The position numbers were made by a program, and so were the translations under genes. The notes under the pieces were generated by a model. The model saw nothing but the letters and a program-made list of their open reading frames with translations, searched no databases and was not told the DNA's origin. A DNA stretch of 64,000 nt from Crambe crambe (taxonomy: Eukaryota; Porifera; Demospongiae; Poecilosclerida; Crambeidae): assembly GCA_963924555.1 (NCBI GenBank), contig OZ004587.1:7084075-7148074 (forward strand), in the 5' to 3' direction. Each line of letters starts with the position of its first letter. Positions within the stretch are counted from its first letter, which is position 1. Shown piece by piece: positions 1 to 11,036 of this stretch.

Positions 1-235
1 ATACTCTTATCTATTGCAATATAAAGCGGATGATCACTTTATTGTTGTTTTAATTTACTGGTATCACCTTAATGATGATTCTTATTATGGAAGAATACAG
101 TGGAATCTCTGAATAATGGATATGCTTAAAACCTTTCATCCTCTGTAGAGAGGTTTCATTTGTATAAATTGTTAGTAGCTATCAAATACTGTAACTTTAG
201 CTATACTGTGTAGATAACTCAATCTGTTTGTACTC
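1..235. other. Non-coding left edge with TRIM 3'-flank sequence
   Basis: No gene seen. The first ~60 bases match the 3' flank seen near 10720 and 15060 downstream of other TRIM-NHL copies, so the duplication cluster extends past the left edge of the window. Confidence 0.5.
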
Positions 236-372
236 ACTGGAGCACTCCCATTGGCAGGTGTGTCCTGTGCAGGTGCACCTTCACTCATGATGAGGCTGGC
301 AAAGACTCCTACACGGGAACAATGGGTGTGGTCTCTTTCTTCCTTACTGTTGATAGGCTTGGACTTTTTTTA
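236..372 (-). pseudogene. Relic of the kinase-tail penultimate exon
   Basis: This resembles the exon that is intact at 42959-43129, including the part encoding the residues around QDTPVNGS, but it is diverged and interrupted. Its partner last exon would lie left of the window. It is an isolated remnant of a duplicated kinase tail. Confidence 0.5.
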
Positions 373-529
373 ATTATTGTTATCATAACAATAAGTTCAA
401 GACTGAATTACCAAATGGATTGGATCTATGGATATGTAGCTATTTAGCTAGCTGATTAATCCTTGATTTATAGCTAGCTACTCTGTTTTTATCATGTGGA
501 TAATATAACTGAAAGATTCAATCACCTTC

Positions 530-1300
530 ATTGCATGACAATCGATGAGACTGTGACTATGAGCCTTAGGACGTGAGGTCATCACAGGGGAGGAGTGCAG
601 TCGAGAGGATTTCGTGCCAGCAATATCGTCATCGTGAGTGGAATTGGGCAGGGCTTGATTTGGCACTATTAGAAGGGGTATGGTGATTAGGAAGAGGTGG
701 GGGGGCTAGCACTGTAGGAGGGGGGCAGCCAGGGAGGGGACTCGGAGTTCTTCCTTTGAGGAGATTTTTCAGAACGGTTGAGGACATAGTATAAATGTCC
801 ACTTGGAGTGATCTCTTGGTGGGAGACAGAAGCAGCTGGAAGATAGAGCAATAACCAGTATCTTTTTAATGAGTATTTAATACTGTGATTCTTATTATGA
901 AGGAATTGTATCAATGGTAGGAAATTATCTTCATGATTAGCTACTGTGACCTTGGGACTGAGATTTGGCGTGGAAATAGCTAGTCCAACCTTCATAGAAT
1001 ACATTTGACTTTTTACCTTGGAGGATACCTTGGAGGATGGAGGATACTTATTCAAATATGCTGCTTCCCTCACGTAAACATTGGTCTAAAGCTGAGTTAT
1101 ATAGGGTTTGTATAAAAAAACTGTTTTTCCCCACATCTTTTACTCACAGTTAGTTCCTCTGGCTACTGCACTCCCATTGACAGGTGTGTCAGGGGCAAAG
1201 ATTCCAACACAGAAATAGTGGGTGCAGTCTCCAAAATATCTTCATAGATCCTCTCTTCTATACTGCTGACTTTAGGCATGGATTTTTTATGATCTGCAAA
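530..1300 (-). pseudogene. Decayed kinase-tail copy (last two exons)
   Basis: The last exon at about 545-875 still reads KRYWLLLYLPAASVSHQEI on the minus strand. It is frameshifted near 665-690 and loses the normal C-terminus near 545. The preceding exon survives at about 1140-1297. The reference intact copy is at 42436-43129. No kinase domain is present, so this is a 3'-only duplicate. Confidence 0.7.
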
Positions 1301-2006
1301 TCAAAATTTGCATACATCAATATGCACATTATCATCAAGGGTGGACCACACCATTAAATAAATGTTCATGTCACACCCTATAGGGGAACTTGGGCTTCCC
1401 AAAATGGCTTCTTTTTACATTTACCTTATTGGTCAAATTACTAATCAACCCATTTTTTGCTATCTGAATATTGATTACCTAAAAGTGCCTTTAAGTTCAG
1501 GCTATGATTTTGGTATCAAAAGATAGCCCATTGAAAGCTGATTCATTTTAAAGCAGGTGTCCGAAAAAATCAATAATCAAGAATTTTCTAGGTCAAAGTT
1601 GGAAGACAGGAAGTAGTTCTGTCTTTCCCCTATCCGTGTCTCAATTTATAGAAGTTAAGCTTCAAATACCACTGCATTAAACCAGATGCCAGAAAAAGTG
1701 TCCAGTAGTTGATATTGATCACTTACTCCAATAATTATTGTCAATTTATGTGCCTGTGACGGATTTCATAAAAAGATCACATCATATCCTGTCCTTCATT
1801 ATTATTTTGATTTTAATTTGATATCTTCACATGGCTCTAAGGACAATGGAGAGTAATTACGTAATACACAGTACATGCCCCTTCACAATCAATGGAGAGT
1901 AAGTACGCATGCGTAAAATGAGATTCATAAGGCGCCAAGTTTGAAAAACAAACAAACCAAAAAAAGCAACGAATTCACAACTCTGCTTTATAGCTAGATA
2001 TGGGAA
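1301..2006. other. Duplicated spacer with a flipped segment
   Basis: No gene seen. This is TRIM 3'-flank/spacer sequence shared with 5465-6060 and 38860-39765. Bases ~1512-1676 are in the opposite orientation relative to those copies. A palindromic ACGCATGCGT site lies near 1903. Confidence 0.6.
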
Positions 2007-4205
2007 TTAAAAGATTACAATTCTATTATTATTACAATCACAGATATATAAGAAACCATCATTATCAATGCAGATTCCCCATGGGTGATTCAGGTCACCT
2101 TCATTGGCACCACATTGTCCAAATGAGGTCACATATTCCCCCTCAGTGGTGAATATCGATATTTTGTGCTTGTCCCAATCAGATACATACACATTCTGAC
2201 CAGCCACACAGACACCACGTGGCTCACTTAGCTTATTCACACCATTCTCATCACTTCCGAATGAATGCAGAGATTCGCCACCTTTACTGAGGACTTGAAT
2301 ACGACTGTGACCAGTGGCACCGACATACAGTTTGCCATGTCCATCAGATGATACGCGATTGAAATAACCTTTGTCTTCTCTTATCTTCCTTACTAGATTC
2401 AGTTCTGTGGTGTATACTTCTAGTTTAGGGTTATATTGTCCAGATACCATAACTTCACTTCCAACCACAGCCACACCACTACAATATCCATGTTCAGTTT
2501 GCTTCTGCATGACTTTCATCATGTTTTTATCAAACTTGCAAACATTTTTTCCACACCATTCATCAAAATAGATGTTATCTTCATTATCGACAGCTACACT
2601 GGAAAGTCTACCTCTAAACTTATGATCAGATTGTTTAATGCTTCTTAACTTTGTTCCATCCATGTCCAACACTACCATACCATTAAACTCTGCTACAAGC
2701 ATCTCTCCCTTTGAGTTTAAGGCTATACCTGATGGTGAATTCAGTCCAGGGATGATCTTGACAGGCTTGCCCAGCTTACTTGGATGAATGGAGACAAACA
2801 CAGGGAAGGGACTACCAGCTACTTTCTGACCATTTACAGTGACGGTTAGTTCATGACGTCCACGAGTGGTGGGTGTGTATGAAATACGATATTCATTGTC
2901 TTCTCTTCGATCAACAAGACACTTAACAATGGTTCCATTTACAAGCGACTTCAAGTGGCAGTCGACAGCACACTCTTGTTTAGCACGTTTTCCATTAGTC
3001 AGTTTAGGGATAAGGGAGAATCCACACTCTTTGCTGACTTCAGTACTTTTTGTTCCTTCACCTCTTACAGTACATTTTGTAGGATCAATAACTTCTATTA
3101 TCCTAGCATTGCTCTTCAACAGCTGTTTCAGGTCCTTGGCACAGTTCACCTCCACCCGTATGTCCACTTCCTCCACTGGCTTGAGATCTTTCCTTTCCTT
3201 GCAATGTTCTTTGATCTCTTTCTCTATGTGACTCTTGATCTCAACATGCATGCACATAATCTCATCATTAGAAGAATGTTCAACAAACTGTTCAGTGTAT
3301 TCGATCACACTTTGGACAACTGCACTAGAAATGGACACACTCTTTTCTTGGCCAGAGAGACGCTCCAACTTCTCTGTCACTTTTAATGCAGCCTCTTTCA
3401 ACAATTCTTTCCGATAGTTCTCAATTATCTTTTGAAGTTCATTAAAGGAGCCATTGATATCATTTGCCATAGATTCCCCCTGAGCCTCTATATCACATTT
3501 GGTGGATTTTATCTCCTCAACAGCACGTGACATATCAATCTTAACTTCCTTGAGGGGGTCCAACTGCTTGATCAGCTTCTCCTTCATCTCGGGAGCAGAT
3601 TTCTTGACAAATTTATGGTTGTGACCAGAATGATCTTCGATGGTGCAGTCGCGACAGATGAGACAGTTACAATCGAAGCAGTAAATCTTCATCACTTCAT
3701 CATGTTCTTTGCACACTTGAAGGGGTGGTTCTTCCACGATGATCTCTTTAGCTCCTTCTTTCAATTCATCGAGAGAAGCAATCTTGTGCCCAGCAAACAC
3801 CTTCATTCTGCGATGAGATTCGATACACTTCTCACAGACAAAGAGGGCACACTGTTTACAGAAACCTTCAGCCTTGTCTCCAGAACACATTTCACACTTG
3901 GCTTCCACCTTGCCTTGAGCTCGCTCCAGCTTGGAGTGCACAGATTTCATGCGACTCACAAAGAAAGCTGTTGGAAGCTCATCCACATTGCCTTGGGGGA
4001 GAGTAGTATCTTTACGACACTCAGGGCAAGAGAATGGCTTGTCGAGGCCAGTCCTCAGGGTCAGCCTGTGGATGCACTGCTTGCAGTAGTAATGGAGACA
4101 AGGAAGGATTTTGGGCTCGGTGTAGAGATCGTGACAGATAGCACACGTAATCTCCTTCTCAAGATCTTCCACACTTTTCTCAACTATGTCCACACGTTCA
4201 GTCAT
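2007..4205 (-). CDS. TRIM-NHL protein, copy 1 (RING, B-boxes, coiled coil, filamin, NHL)
   Basis: This intact 732-residue single coding exon encodes a probable RING-type E3 ubiquitin ligase of the TRIM2/3/71 architecture. The RING is C3HC4 with ligands C21, C24, C36, H38, C41, C44, C60 and C63. Two B-boxes follow (about 104-140 and 165-200; second-box motif CKEH...CFDC...CRDC), then a charged coiled coil (205-360), a filamin/ABP280-type Ig repeat (365-475, motif AGSPFPVFVSIHP) and about six NHL blades (480-732). In TRIM71 relatives the NHL propeller binds RNA or protein; the ligand here is unknown. This copy carries first-box type EKCIESHRR with second-box type DHSGHNHKF. The ATG is preceded by a probable 5'-UTR intron whose acceptor lies near 4235. 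Family call is firm; substrate is unknown. Confidence 0.93.
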   Translation of the reverse strand: MTERVDIVEKSVEDLEKEITCAICHDLYTEPKILPCLHYYCKQCIHRLTLRTGLDKPFSCPECRKDTTLPQGNVDELPTAFFVSRMKSVHSKLERAQGKVEAKCEMCSGDKAEGFCKQCALFVCEKCIESHRRMKVFAGHKIASLDELKEGAKEIIVEEPPLQVCKEHDEVMKIYCFDCNCLICRDCTIEDHSGHNHKFVKKSAPEMKEKLIKQLDPLKEVKIDMSRAVEEIKSTKCDIEAQGESMANDINGSFNELQKIIENYRKELLKEAALKVTEKLERLSGQEKSVSISSAVVQSVIEYTEQFVEHSSNDEIMCMHVEIKSHIEKEIKEHCKERKDLKPVEEVDIRVEVNCAKDLKQLLKSNARIIEVIDPTKCTVRGEGTKSTEVSKECGFSLIPKLTNGKRAKQECAVDCHLKSLVNGTIVKCLVDRREDNEYRISYTPTTRGRHELTVTVNGQKVAGSPFPVFVSIHPSKLGKPVKIIPGLNSPSGIALNSKGEMLVAEFNGMVVLDMDGTKLRSIKQSDHKFRGRLSSVAVDNEDNIYFDEWCGKNVCKFDKNMMKVMQKQTEHGYCSGVAVVGSEVMVSGQYNPKLEVYTTELNLVRKIREDKGYFNRVSSDGHGKLYVGATGHSRIQVLSKGGESLHSFGSDENGVNKLSEPRGVCVAGQNVYVSDWDKHKISIFTTEGEYVTSFGQCGANEGDLNHPWGICIDNDGFLYICDCNNNRIVIF

Positions 4206-4489
4206 AGCTATCTCAGATTAGACAATGAAAACAGCTGATTTAAACTATGGATAAGAAAATGAAAAGAGGGTAAATTGATGATACTCTGAGCAAGAAATCT
4301 CTTCATATGTACACCTTTATACATCTGAGGAGAAGCTAGTAACTAGCTACTGCCACTCTGCTTAGACAAACAGTATTATTATAAGCAAGACCCTCCAGCG
4401 ATTAAGTCCATCACTTACCTATAATTGACACTGAAATAAACAGTACAAAGCCAGGCTGGTTCGAGCACAATGCTTAAGGATACGCCCTA

Positions 4490-4537
4490 AAAAGATGCAC
4501 CCCTTATAAAGAGTTTGCTAGTACGCATGCGCACGTG
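4490..4537 (-). promoter_or_regulatory. TRIM copy 1 promoter with NRF1-like/E-box site
   Basis: The palindromic TACGCATGCGCACGTG at 4522-4537 combines an NRF1-like core with a CACGTG E-box. It recurs at the same place upstream of all six intact TRIM genes. The adjacent CCTTATAAAG (near 4503) is one base off the CArG consensus found in three sister genes. Function is inferred from position and conservation. Confidence 0.5.
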
Positions 4538-4734
4538 TTCAAAATGGGTGGGGCTTGTGTTGTTTAGATTTTTTTGGTTTTGTTTTTTTTATGCAGAGCA
4601 GAAAATGATTTGCTAATGAAGTCAATATTATCCGGTATAAAAAATGAAGATGGCAAAAAAATAATTTCATTATCAAGGAAACGACAAAAAATAACAAAAT
4701 TATCTCAAGTCACTCTTTTCAGCAGGAGAACTGT

Positions 4735-5462
4735 CACCCTGTCCCCCCTTGGACCTCCCAATGATACTGTGACTATGAGTCTTAGCACGTGAGGTCATCA
4801 CAGGGTAGGAGTGCAGTCGAGAGGACCTCGTACCAACAATATCGTCATCGTGAGTGGAGTAGTTTGATTGGTGGGCAGGGCTTGATTTGGTACTATTAGA
4901 AGGGATGTGGTGATTGGGGAGAGGTGGGGGACTGGTGCTGTAGGAGAGAGAGCGTGCAGGAGGCAGCCTGGGAGGGGACTCGGAGTTCTTCCTTTGAGGA
5001 GATTTTTCAGAATGGTCGAGGACATAGTATAAATGTCCACTTGGAGTGATCTCCTTAAGCAGCTGGAAGATAACAATGAGTATTTAATACTGTGATTCTT
5101 ATTATGAAGGAATAGTATCGATGGTAGGAAAAATATCAGATCCAACCTTTTTAGAATAAATGATAGTAGTTTGACATGATAGAAGTTACCTGGGAGAATA
5201 CTTGTACAAACATGCTTCTGTTGCTTCCCTCACAAACACATTGGTCTAAAGCTGAGTTGTAGGGTCTGTATAAAAAAACTGTTTTTCCCCACATCTTTTA
5301 CTCACAGTTAGCTAGTTCCTCTGGCTACTGCACTCCCATTGACAGGTGTGTCAGGGGCAAGGACTCCAACACAGAAATAGTGGGTGCAGTCTCCAAAATA
5401 TCTTTGTAGATCCTCTCTTCTATACTGCTGACTTTAGGCATGGACTTTTTATGATCTGCAAA
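4735..5462 (-). pseudogene. Decayed kinase-tail copy
   Basis: Last exon remnant (~4735-5065) and penultimate exon remnant (~5305-5460) of the kinase gene that is intact at 42436-43129. A deletion near 5052 removes the codons for PAASVSHQ, and frame is lost. It begins ~200 bp beyond the copy 1 TRIM promoter, the spacing seen in every unit. Confidence 0.7.
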
Positions 5463-6100
5463 TCAAAATTTGCATACATTAATATGTACATATAATCAAG
5501 GATCACACCATTAAATAAATGTCCATGTTAGGAGCTCTCTTTGAGGGCTTTCCAAAATGGCCTTTTTTTACATTTACCTTATATTCGGTTTGAAGGGTCA
5601 AATTACTAATCAACCCATTGTTTGCTGTATATTGATTACCTAAAGTGCCTTTAAGTTCAGGCTTGTAATGCAGTGGTATTTGAAGCTTGACTTCTATAGC
5701 TACAGATAGAACTTCCTATCTTCCAACTTTGACAATCATACCTAGAAAATTCTTTTATTGATTTTTTTTACATGTAGGATTCTGAATCAGTTTTCAATGG
5801 GCTATCTTTTGATACCTAAATTGTAGGTACTGGTATAAACCAGATGCCAGAAAAAAGTGTCTAGTAATTGATTCGTCTGATGATTGACAATTTATGTGCC
5901 TGTGACAGATTTCATAATAAGATCACATCACAGCCAGTCCTTCTCTACCACTATTATTTTGATTCTTCACATGGCTCTAAGAAGGACACGCCCCTCACAA
6001 TCAACAATCAATCATGGAGAGTAACTACGTAAATATGCAGGACACGCCCTTCACAATCAAGTAAATTGTAAGTTGATGAGATTTTGGATCAGCACCAAAA
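5463..6100. other. Duplicated spacer
   Basis: No gene seen. The sequence is shared with 1300-1900 and 38860-39600. The segment ~5664-5836 is in the orientation found at 39155-39395, opposite to that at 1512-1676. Confidence 0.6.
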
Positions 6101-6109
6101 AAGACTCAT

Positions 6110-6812
6110 GACCTTGTGCAGGATCCATCTGGTTCACCTCCTTACCCATTGAGGAACATGGTTTCCACCTACATAAAGGGGAATTTAGGGATGCACTTGT
6201 TTGCAATATGGATGGACCATCCTCAATTCTGTATCTGTGGAAACAAATTTGAAATTGACCATGCTCTAAGCTGCAAGAGAGGTGGCTTCATGATCCAGAG
6301 GCACAATGAACTTCGTGACATCACAGCTACCCTCCTAACTGAAGTGTGTCATAATGTATCGACAGAACCCCCACTCCTACCAGAGATTTTCAATTATCAA
6401 ACTGCTAACACTGACTCTGAAGTGAGGCTTGATATTAAAGCTAGAGGATTCTGGAACCGAGGCCAGGGGATGCATACTTTGACGTTAGGGTTTTCAATCC
6501 AAATGCTCCCAGCTATCGCTCCCAGGATCTGACACATTTATATCAAAGGAAAAGAAGAGAGAGTACAACCAGGAAGTAGAGGCCGGTGTGTTCATCCCCC
6601 TAATATTCTCCACCTCAGGTGGCATGGGGAAAGACAGCAGTGTGTTCTACAAGAGACTAGCTCATTCTTTATCCATGAAAACTCAATGGCTTCGATGCCG
6701 CCTCAATTTTGCCCTACTACGCTCTGCTATTTTATGCATAAGGGGTTCTAGATCAACAACACTTCTCGAAACTGACAGTAATCTTGCCTCAGCAGAGAGC
6801 AGACTGTCACCA
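6110..6812 (+). mobile_element. Retroelement C-terminal fragment, frameshifted
   Basis: Two adjoining plus-strand frames read through the C-terminal region often found after the reverse transcriptase in invertebrate retroelement polyproteins. It has a zinc-knuckle-like C-x-C-x(8)-H-x(3)-C stretch (CICGNKFEIDHALSC), then RHNELRDITA, a DVRVFNPNAPSY stretch and WLRCRLNFALLRSAI. At least two frameshifts (near 6485 and 6555) break it. It abuts the inverted TRIM segment that begins at ~6815, so it may mark the rearrangement breakpoint. Assignment is from remembered family pattern, not a search. Confidence 0.6.
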
Positions 6813-6814
6813 GA

Positions 6815-7550
6815 CCCTCGTGGACACCATGAACTAATTGTCACTGTGAATGGTCAGGAAGTAGCTGGTAGTCCCTTCCCTGTGTTTGTCTCCATTCATC
6901 CAAGTAAGCTGGGCAAGCCTGTCAAGATCATCCCTGGACTGAACCTACCATCCGGTATAGCCTTTGACTCAAAGGGAGAGATGATTGTGGCAGAGTTACT
7001 TGGAGATGTGGTGGTGTTGGACAGGAACGGGAAAAAGTTAAGAAGCATCAAACGATCTGATCATAAGTTTAAAGATCTTTCCAGTGTAGCTGTTGATAAT
7101 GAAGATAACATCTATTTCGATGAATGGAATGGCAAAAATGCTTACAGGTTTGATAAAAACATGAAAAAAGTAATGCAGAAGCAAATTGGACATGGAAGTT
7201 GTAATGGTGTGGCTGTGGTTGGAGATGAGGTTATGGTGTCTGGAGTCCAGTATCACCCTGTAATAGAAGTATATGACACAGAACTGAATTTTGTCAGGAA
7301 AATAAGAGGAGATAAAGGTTATTTCAATCACATATCATCTGATGGACATGGCAAACTGTATGTCGGTGCCACTAGTCACAGTCGTATTCAAGTCCTCAGT
7401 AAAGGTGGTGAATTCCTGCATTCATTCGGAAGTGATGAGAATGGTGTGAATAAGCTGAGTAATCCACGTGGTGTATGTGTGGCTGGTCAGTATGTGTATG
7501 CAACTGATTATAGTAACAACAACATATCAATATTCACCACTGAGGGGGAG
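6815..7550 (+). pseudogene. Inverted 3' half of a TRIM-NHL gene
   Basis: On the plus strand this reads the end of the filamin repeat (GSPFPVFVSIHPSKLGKP) and most of the NHL propeller up to NNNISIFTTEGEY, where identity stops. The neighbouring 7550-8990 carries the matching 5' half on the minus strand. The two halves are therefore in opposite orientation, and the last NHL blade is missing. Its sense strand is antisense to every other TRIM copy in the window. Confidence 0.9.
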
Positions 7551-8990
7551 TATGAAATACAATATTCATTGCCTTCTCTTCTAACACGACACTTAATGAT
7601 TGTTCCATTCACAAATGACTTCAAGTGGCAGTCGACAGCACACTCTCGCTTAGCATGTTTTCCATTAGTCAGTTTAGGGATAAGAGAATCCACACTATTT
7701 GCTGACTTCAGCACTTTTCATTCCTTCACCACTTACAGTACATTTTGTAGGATCAATAACTTCTATTATCTTAGCATTGGTCTTCAACAGCTGTTTCACG
7801 TCCTTGGCACAGCTCACCTCCACCCCTATGCCCACTTCCTCAAGATTTTTCATTTCTTTGCGGTATTCTTTGATCTCTTTCTCTATGCGACTCTTGATCT
7901 CAGCATGCATGCACATAATCTCAGAATGTTCGACAAACTGTTCAGTATATTCGATCACACTTTGGACAACTGCACAAAAAGTAGACACTCTCTTTTCTTG
8001 GCCAGGTGGATGGATTTCCAGCTTTAGCAAACATTGACGTGCTAGGGGGTTCATCCAAACTGGAGTATATTTCACCAACCACCATTTCACTCCATATGCG
8101 GAGTTGCATTGGACTAAACAAACTACCATGCTTTGCTTTTAGCTTCTTTGCTCCAACTTCTCTGTCACTTTCAATGCGGCCTCTTTCAACAGTTCTTTCC
8201 AATGGTCTTTGATTATCCATCAAAGGAGCCATTGATGTAATTGGCCACTGATTCCCCCTGAGCCTCCATGTCACATTTGGTTGATTTTATCTCCCCAACA
8301 GCACATGACAGATCAATCTTAACTTCCTTGAGGGGTCCAACTGCTTGATCATGCAGCTTCTTCTTCATCTCGGGAGCAGATTTCTTTGTGAATTCGTAGC
8401 TGTGACCTAAATGGTCTTTGATGGTGCAGTCACGACAAATGTGACAGTTACAATCGAAGCAGTAAATCTTCATTACTTCATCATGTTCTTTGCAGACTTG
8501 AAGGGGTGATTCTTCCATGATGATCTCTTTAATTCCTTCTTTCAACTCATCAAGAGAAACAATCTTGTGCCCAGCAAAAACCTTCATTCTGTGATGTTGC
8601 TTCACACACCTGTCACAGATGAACTGGGTACACGGTCGACAAAAAGCTTTGGCTCTATGCCTGAAACACATTTCACACTTGGCTTCCACCTTGCCTTGAG
8701 CTCGTTCAAGTTTGGAGTGCACTGATTTCATGCGATTGACAAAGAAAGCTGTTGGAAGCTTGTCCACATTGCCTTGGAGGAGAGTAGTATCTTCACAACA
8801 TTCAGGGCAAGAGAATGGCTTGTCAAGGCCAGTCCTCAGGGTAACAGCCTGTGGACGCACTGCTTGCAGTAGTAGCTAATGGGGACAAGGAAGGACCTTG
8901 GGCTCGGTGTAGTGATCGTGACAGATAGCACACGTAATCTCCTTCTCAAGATCTTCCACACTTTTCTCAACTATGTCCACACATTCAGCC
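7550..8990 (-). pseudogene. 5' half of the rearranged TRIM gene, disrupted
   Basis: The minus strand holds the RING, both B-boxes (DRCVKQHHR type), the coiled coil and the start of the filamin repeat, ending at NEYCISY next to the inversion breakpoint. It is disrupted by a ~145-bp insertion at ~8006-8150, a deletion around 8220, and a frame change in the RING near 8840-8880. The probable original ATG is at ~8990. It cannot encode a full protein. Confidence 0.85.
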
Positions 8991-9940
8991 ATAGCTATCT
9001 CAGATTAGATAACAATGAAAACAGCTGATTTGGATGGTAAATTGATGATACTTTGAGCAAGAAATCTCTTCATATGTACACCTTTATACATCTTAGGAGA
9101 AGCTAGTAACTAGCTACTGCCACTCTGCTTAGACAAACAGTATCATCATAAGCAAGACCCTCCAGCTATCCCTCCTGCGATCCATCACATACCTCTATTG
9201 ACACTGAAATTAAGCCTGGCTGATTCCTCAAACGATGCGCGTGCGTACAATATAAAAGCTGGACTGGACTATGGACTGGTCAATTCTAGCTATCAGAACC
9301 TCCAAGTAGCTAGAATTTTTATTCAGAAGACATGATTATCAGGTGATAGAGGATATCACATATCACACACAAGATTTGCATACCTGCATATCTATGCATA
9401 ATATTATTATTAAAAACATACACTTGGAGGCACTGAGCTATCCAGTCATAAGCCTCTCTTATAGAGCATAGCTAATTCAATGGGCTGAGCCTGAGCGAGC
9501 CCTACACTAGCGTGTTGGCTGCCGGAGTTTGTAAAAATAAAATATTCTGACAGGGTTTCATCTTTCACCTTGGGGGGAGGGTGAAGGCGGGGATGTGTCC
9601 CCTCCTGCGCAGAGTGCAAAAGAAAATTGTAATCGTTGGCTAATTCTCCTACCATTTTCACAAATGCCAATACTCTATTAGGGAGCGAGATTACATTTCT
9701 TTCAATAAGTATAGCTAGCTATGGAGAGTAAATACGCATACGTACGTAAAATGAGATTCTTTTTTGCAAACAAGAGCAACAAACAGACAGACATTACTCT
9801 TCCCCTCTGTTCATCCTCTATTCAATCCTCCTCTAGTGTAATGTTTTCATCTCACAAAAAACAACAACAAAAAATAAAATAAAAAAACAAATTTATCAAT
9901 AATAATTACAAGTTTTACAACTCTACTTTATAGCTAGATA
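8991..9940. other. Promoter-like remnant and unassigned sequence
   Basis: Bases 8991-9230 match the 5'-UTR intron region of the other TRIM genes, but the NRF1-like site is not preserved. Beyond 9240 no gene is recognised. A short minus-strand reading frame at 9446-9670 has no recognisable features. TRIM 3'-flank sequence resumes near 9720. Confidence 0.5.
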
Positions 9941-9944
9941 ATTA

Positions 9945-10190
9945 TGGGAAGTCTACAATCACAGACATAATAAGAAACCAATGTCATTAGCTATATCAAT
10001 GCAGATTCCCCACGGGTTCTTCAGGTCAGCTTCATTGCATATTGACACCATGTTGTCCAAATATGAAGTCAAATATCCCCCCTCAGTGGTGAATTATATG
10101 GATGTGTTGTTGCAGTAACATAAACATACTGACCAGCCACACATACACCACGTGGCTCCTAACTCATGCAGCTTATCCATAACTAGCTAG
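9945..10190 (-). pseudogene. Decayed NHL 3'-end stub
   Basis: The antisense of the last two NHL blades is still recognisable (near-identical to 11080-11250), but with several insertions and a destroyed frame. It ends near the blade boundary at ~10185 and joins unrelated repeat sequence. Confidence 0.7.
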
Positions 10191-11036
10191 CTATTCGTAG
10201 CAGACATACAGTAATGATGTGCGGCACTTCTAGAAAACTCATTTTCTCACAAACAGAACCAGAACTCTTCTTTGGAAGACTACAATTGTTATTATGCTCC
10301 AATCAATTCAGTCCTTCTAATCATTCACATCCTTGCTCACATGAGGACCTGGACATAGCTATAATAATATTGACCATTAATCCAGTTGAAGTATAGCTAG
10401 TTATTGATAGACACCTTAACTAATGAGAACTATGAACCTAGTATAGCCTTGTTCCCAGGCTACCATATATAGCAGACTTACGTACCTTGACCAAAGAACC
10501 ACCTTGAATAGCTATATATGAACCCTGCTGAACCTAGGATACAATATAGCAGAATCACTCAAATCCCTTGCAACAAAAACCACTGTGCAGGTTAGCTACT
10601 ACAGGGGTATAGTGATGTGCTAAATGTAGCTAGTTTAAATTGATATACGAAAACTTGATCTCTACTCTTGACCCTCTATCTGGATGGTTCATAGAACACT
10701 AAGTGGACACTCTTATCTATTGCGATATAAAGTGGATGATGAGTTGTGACTAGTACAGTACATGTAGTGTATTCACACCAGCAAGACTTATAGACCAGGC
10801 AAAATCTCATTTGAGTTCAACTGACAAAAACTCAAGGAACAATGGTTTAAATACTAAGGAAATGACAATACAGGATGTGATGTAATGAGATATAAATAGA
10901 CCAGCTGTACATAAAACAATAATACACTATACTAGTACATTTAGCTCTTGTTTTGTTCATTTGTTTGTTTGTTTTTGTTGTTTTGCAATCCAATTTTTAA
11001 TCTGGTAAATAATGACTCCACTAGAAAGATGGGATG
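10191..11036. other. Repeated spacer
   Basis: No gene seen. Bases 10280-10430 recur at 14630-14800 and 18430-18570. The stretch 10690-11036 is the common TRIM 3' flank. Confidence 0.6.

Noticed and set aside
6588-8027. A single 479-residue plus-strand protein
   Set aside because: It is a chance fusion of a retroelement fragment, inverted NHL sequence and antisense TRIM sequence; the three parts have different origins.
9446-9670. 74-residue minus-strand frame
   Set aside because: Short, unrecognised, and with no copy elsewhere in the cluster or supporting signals.
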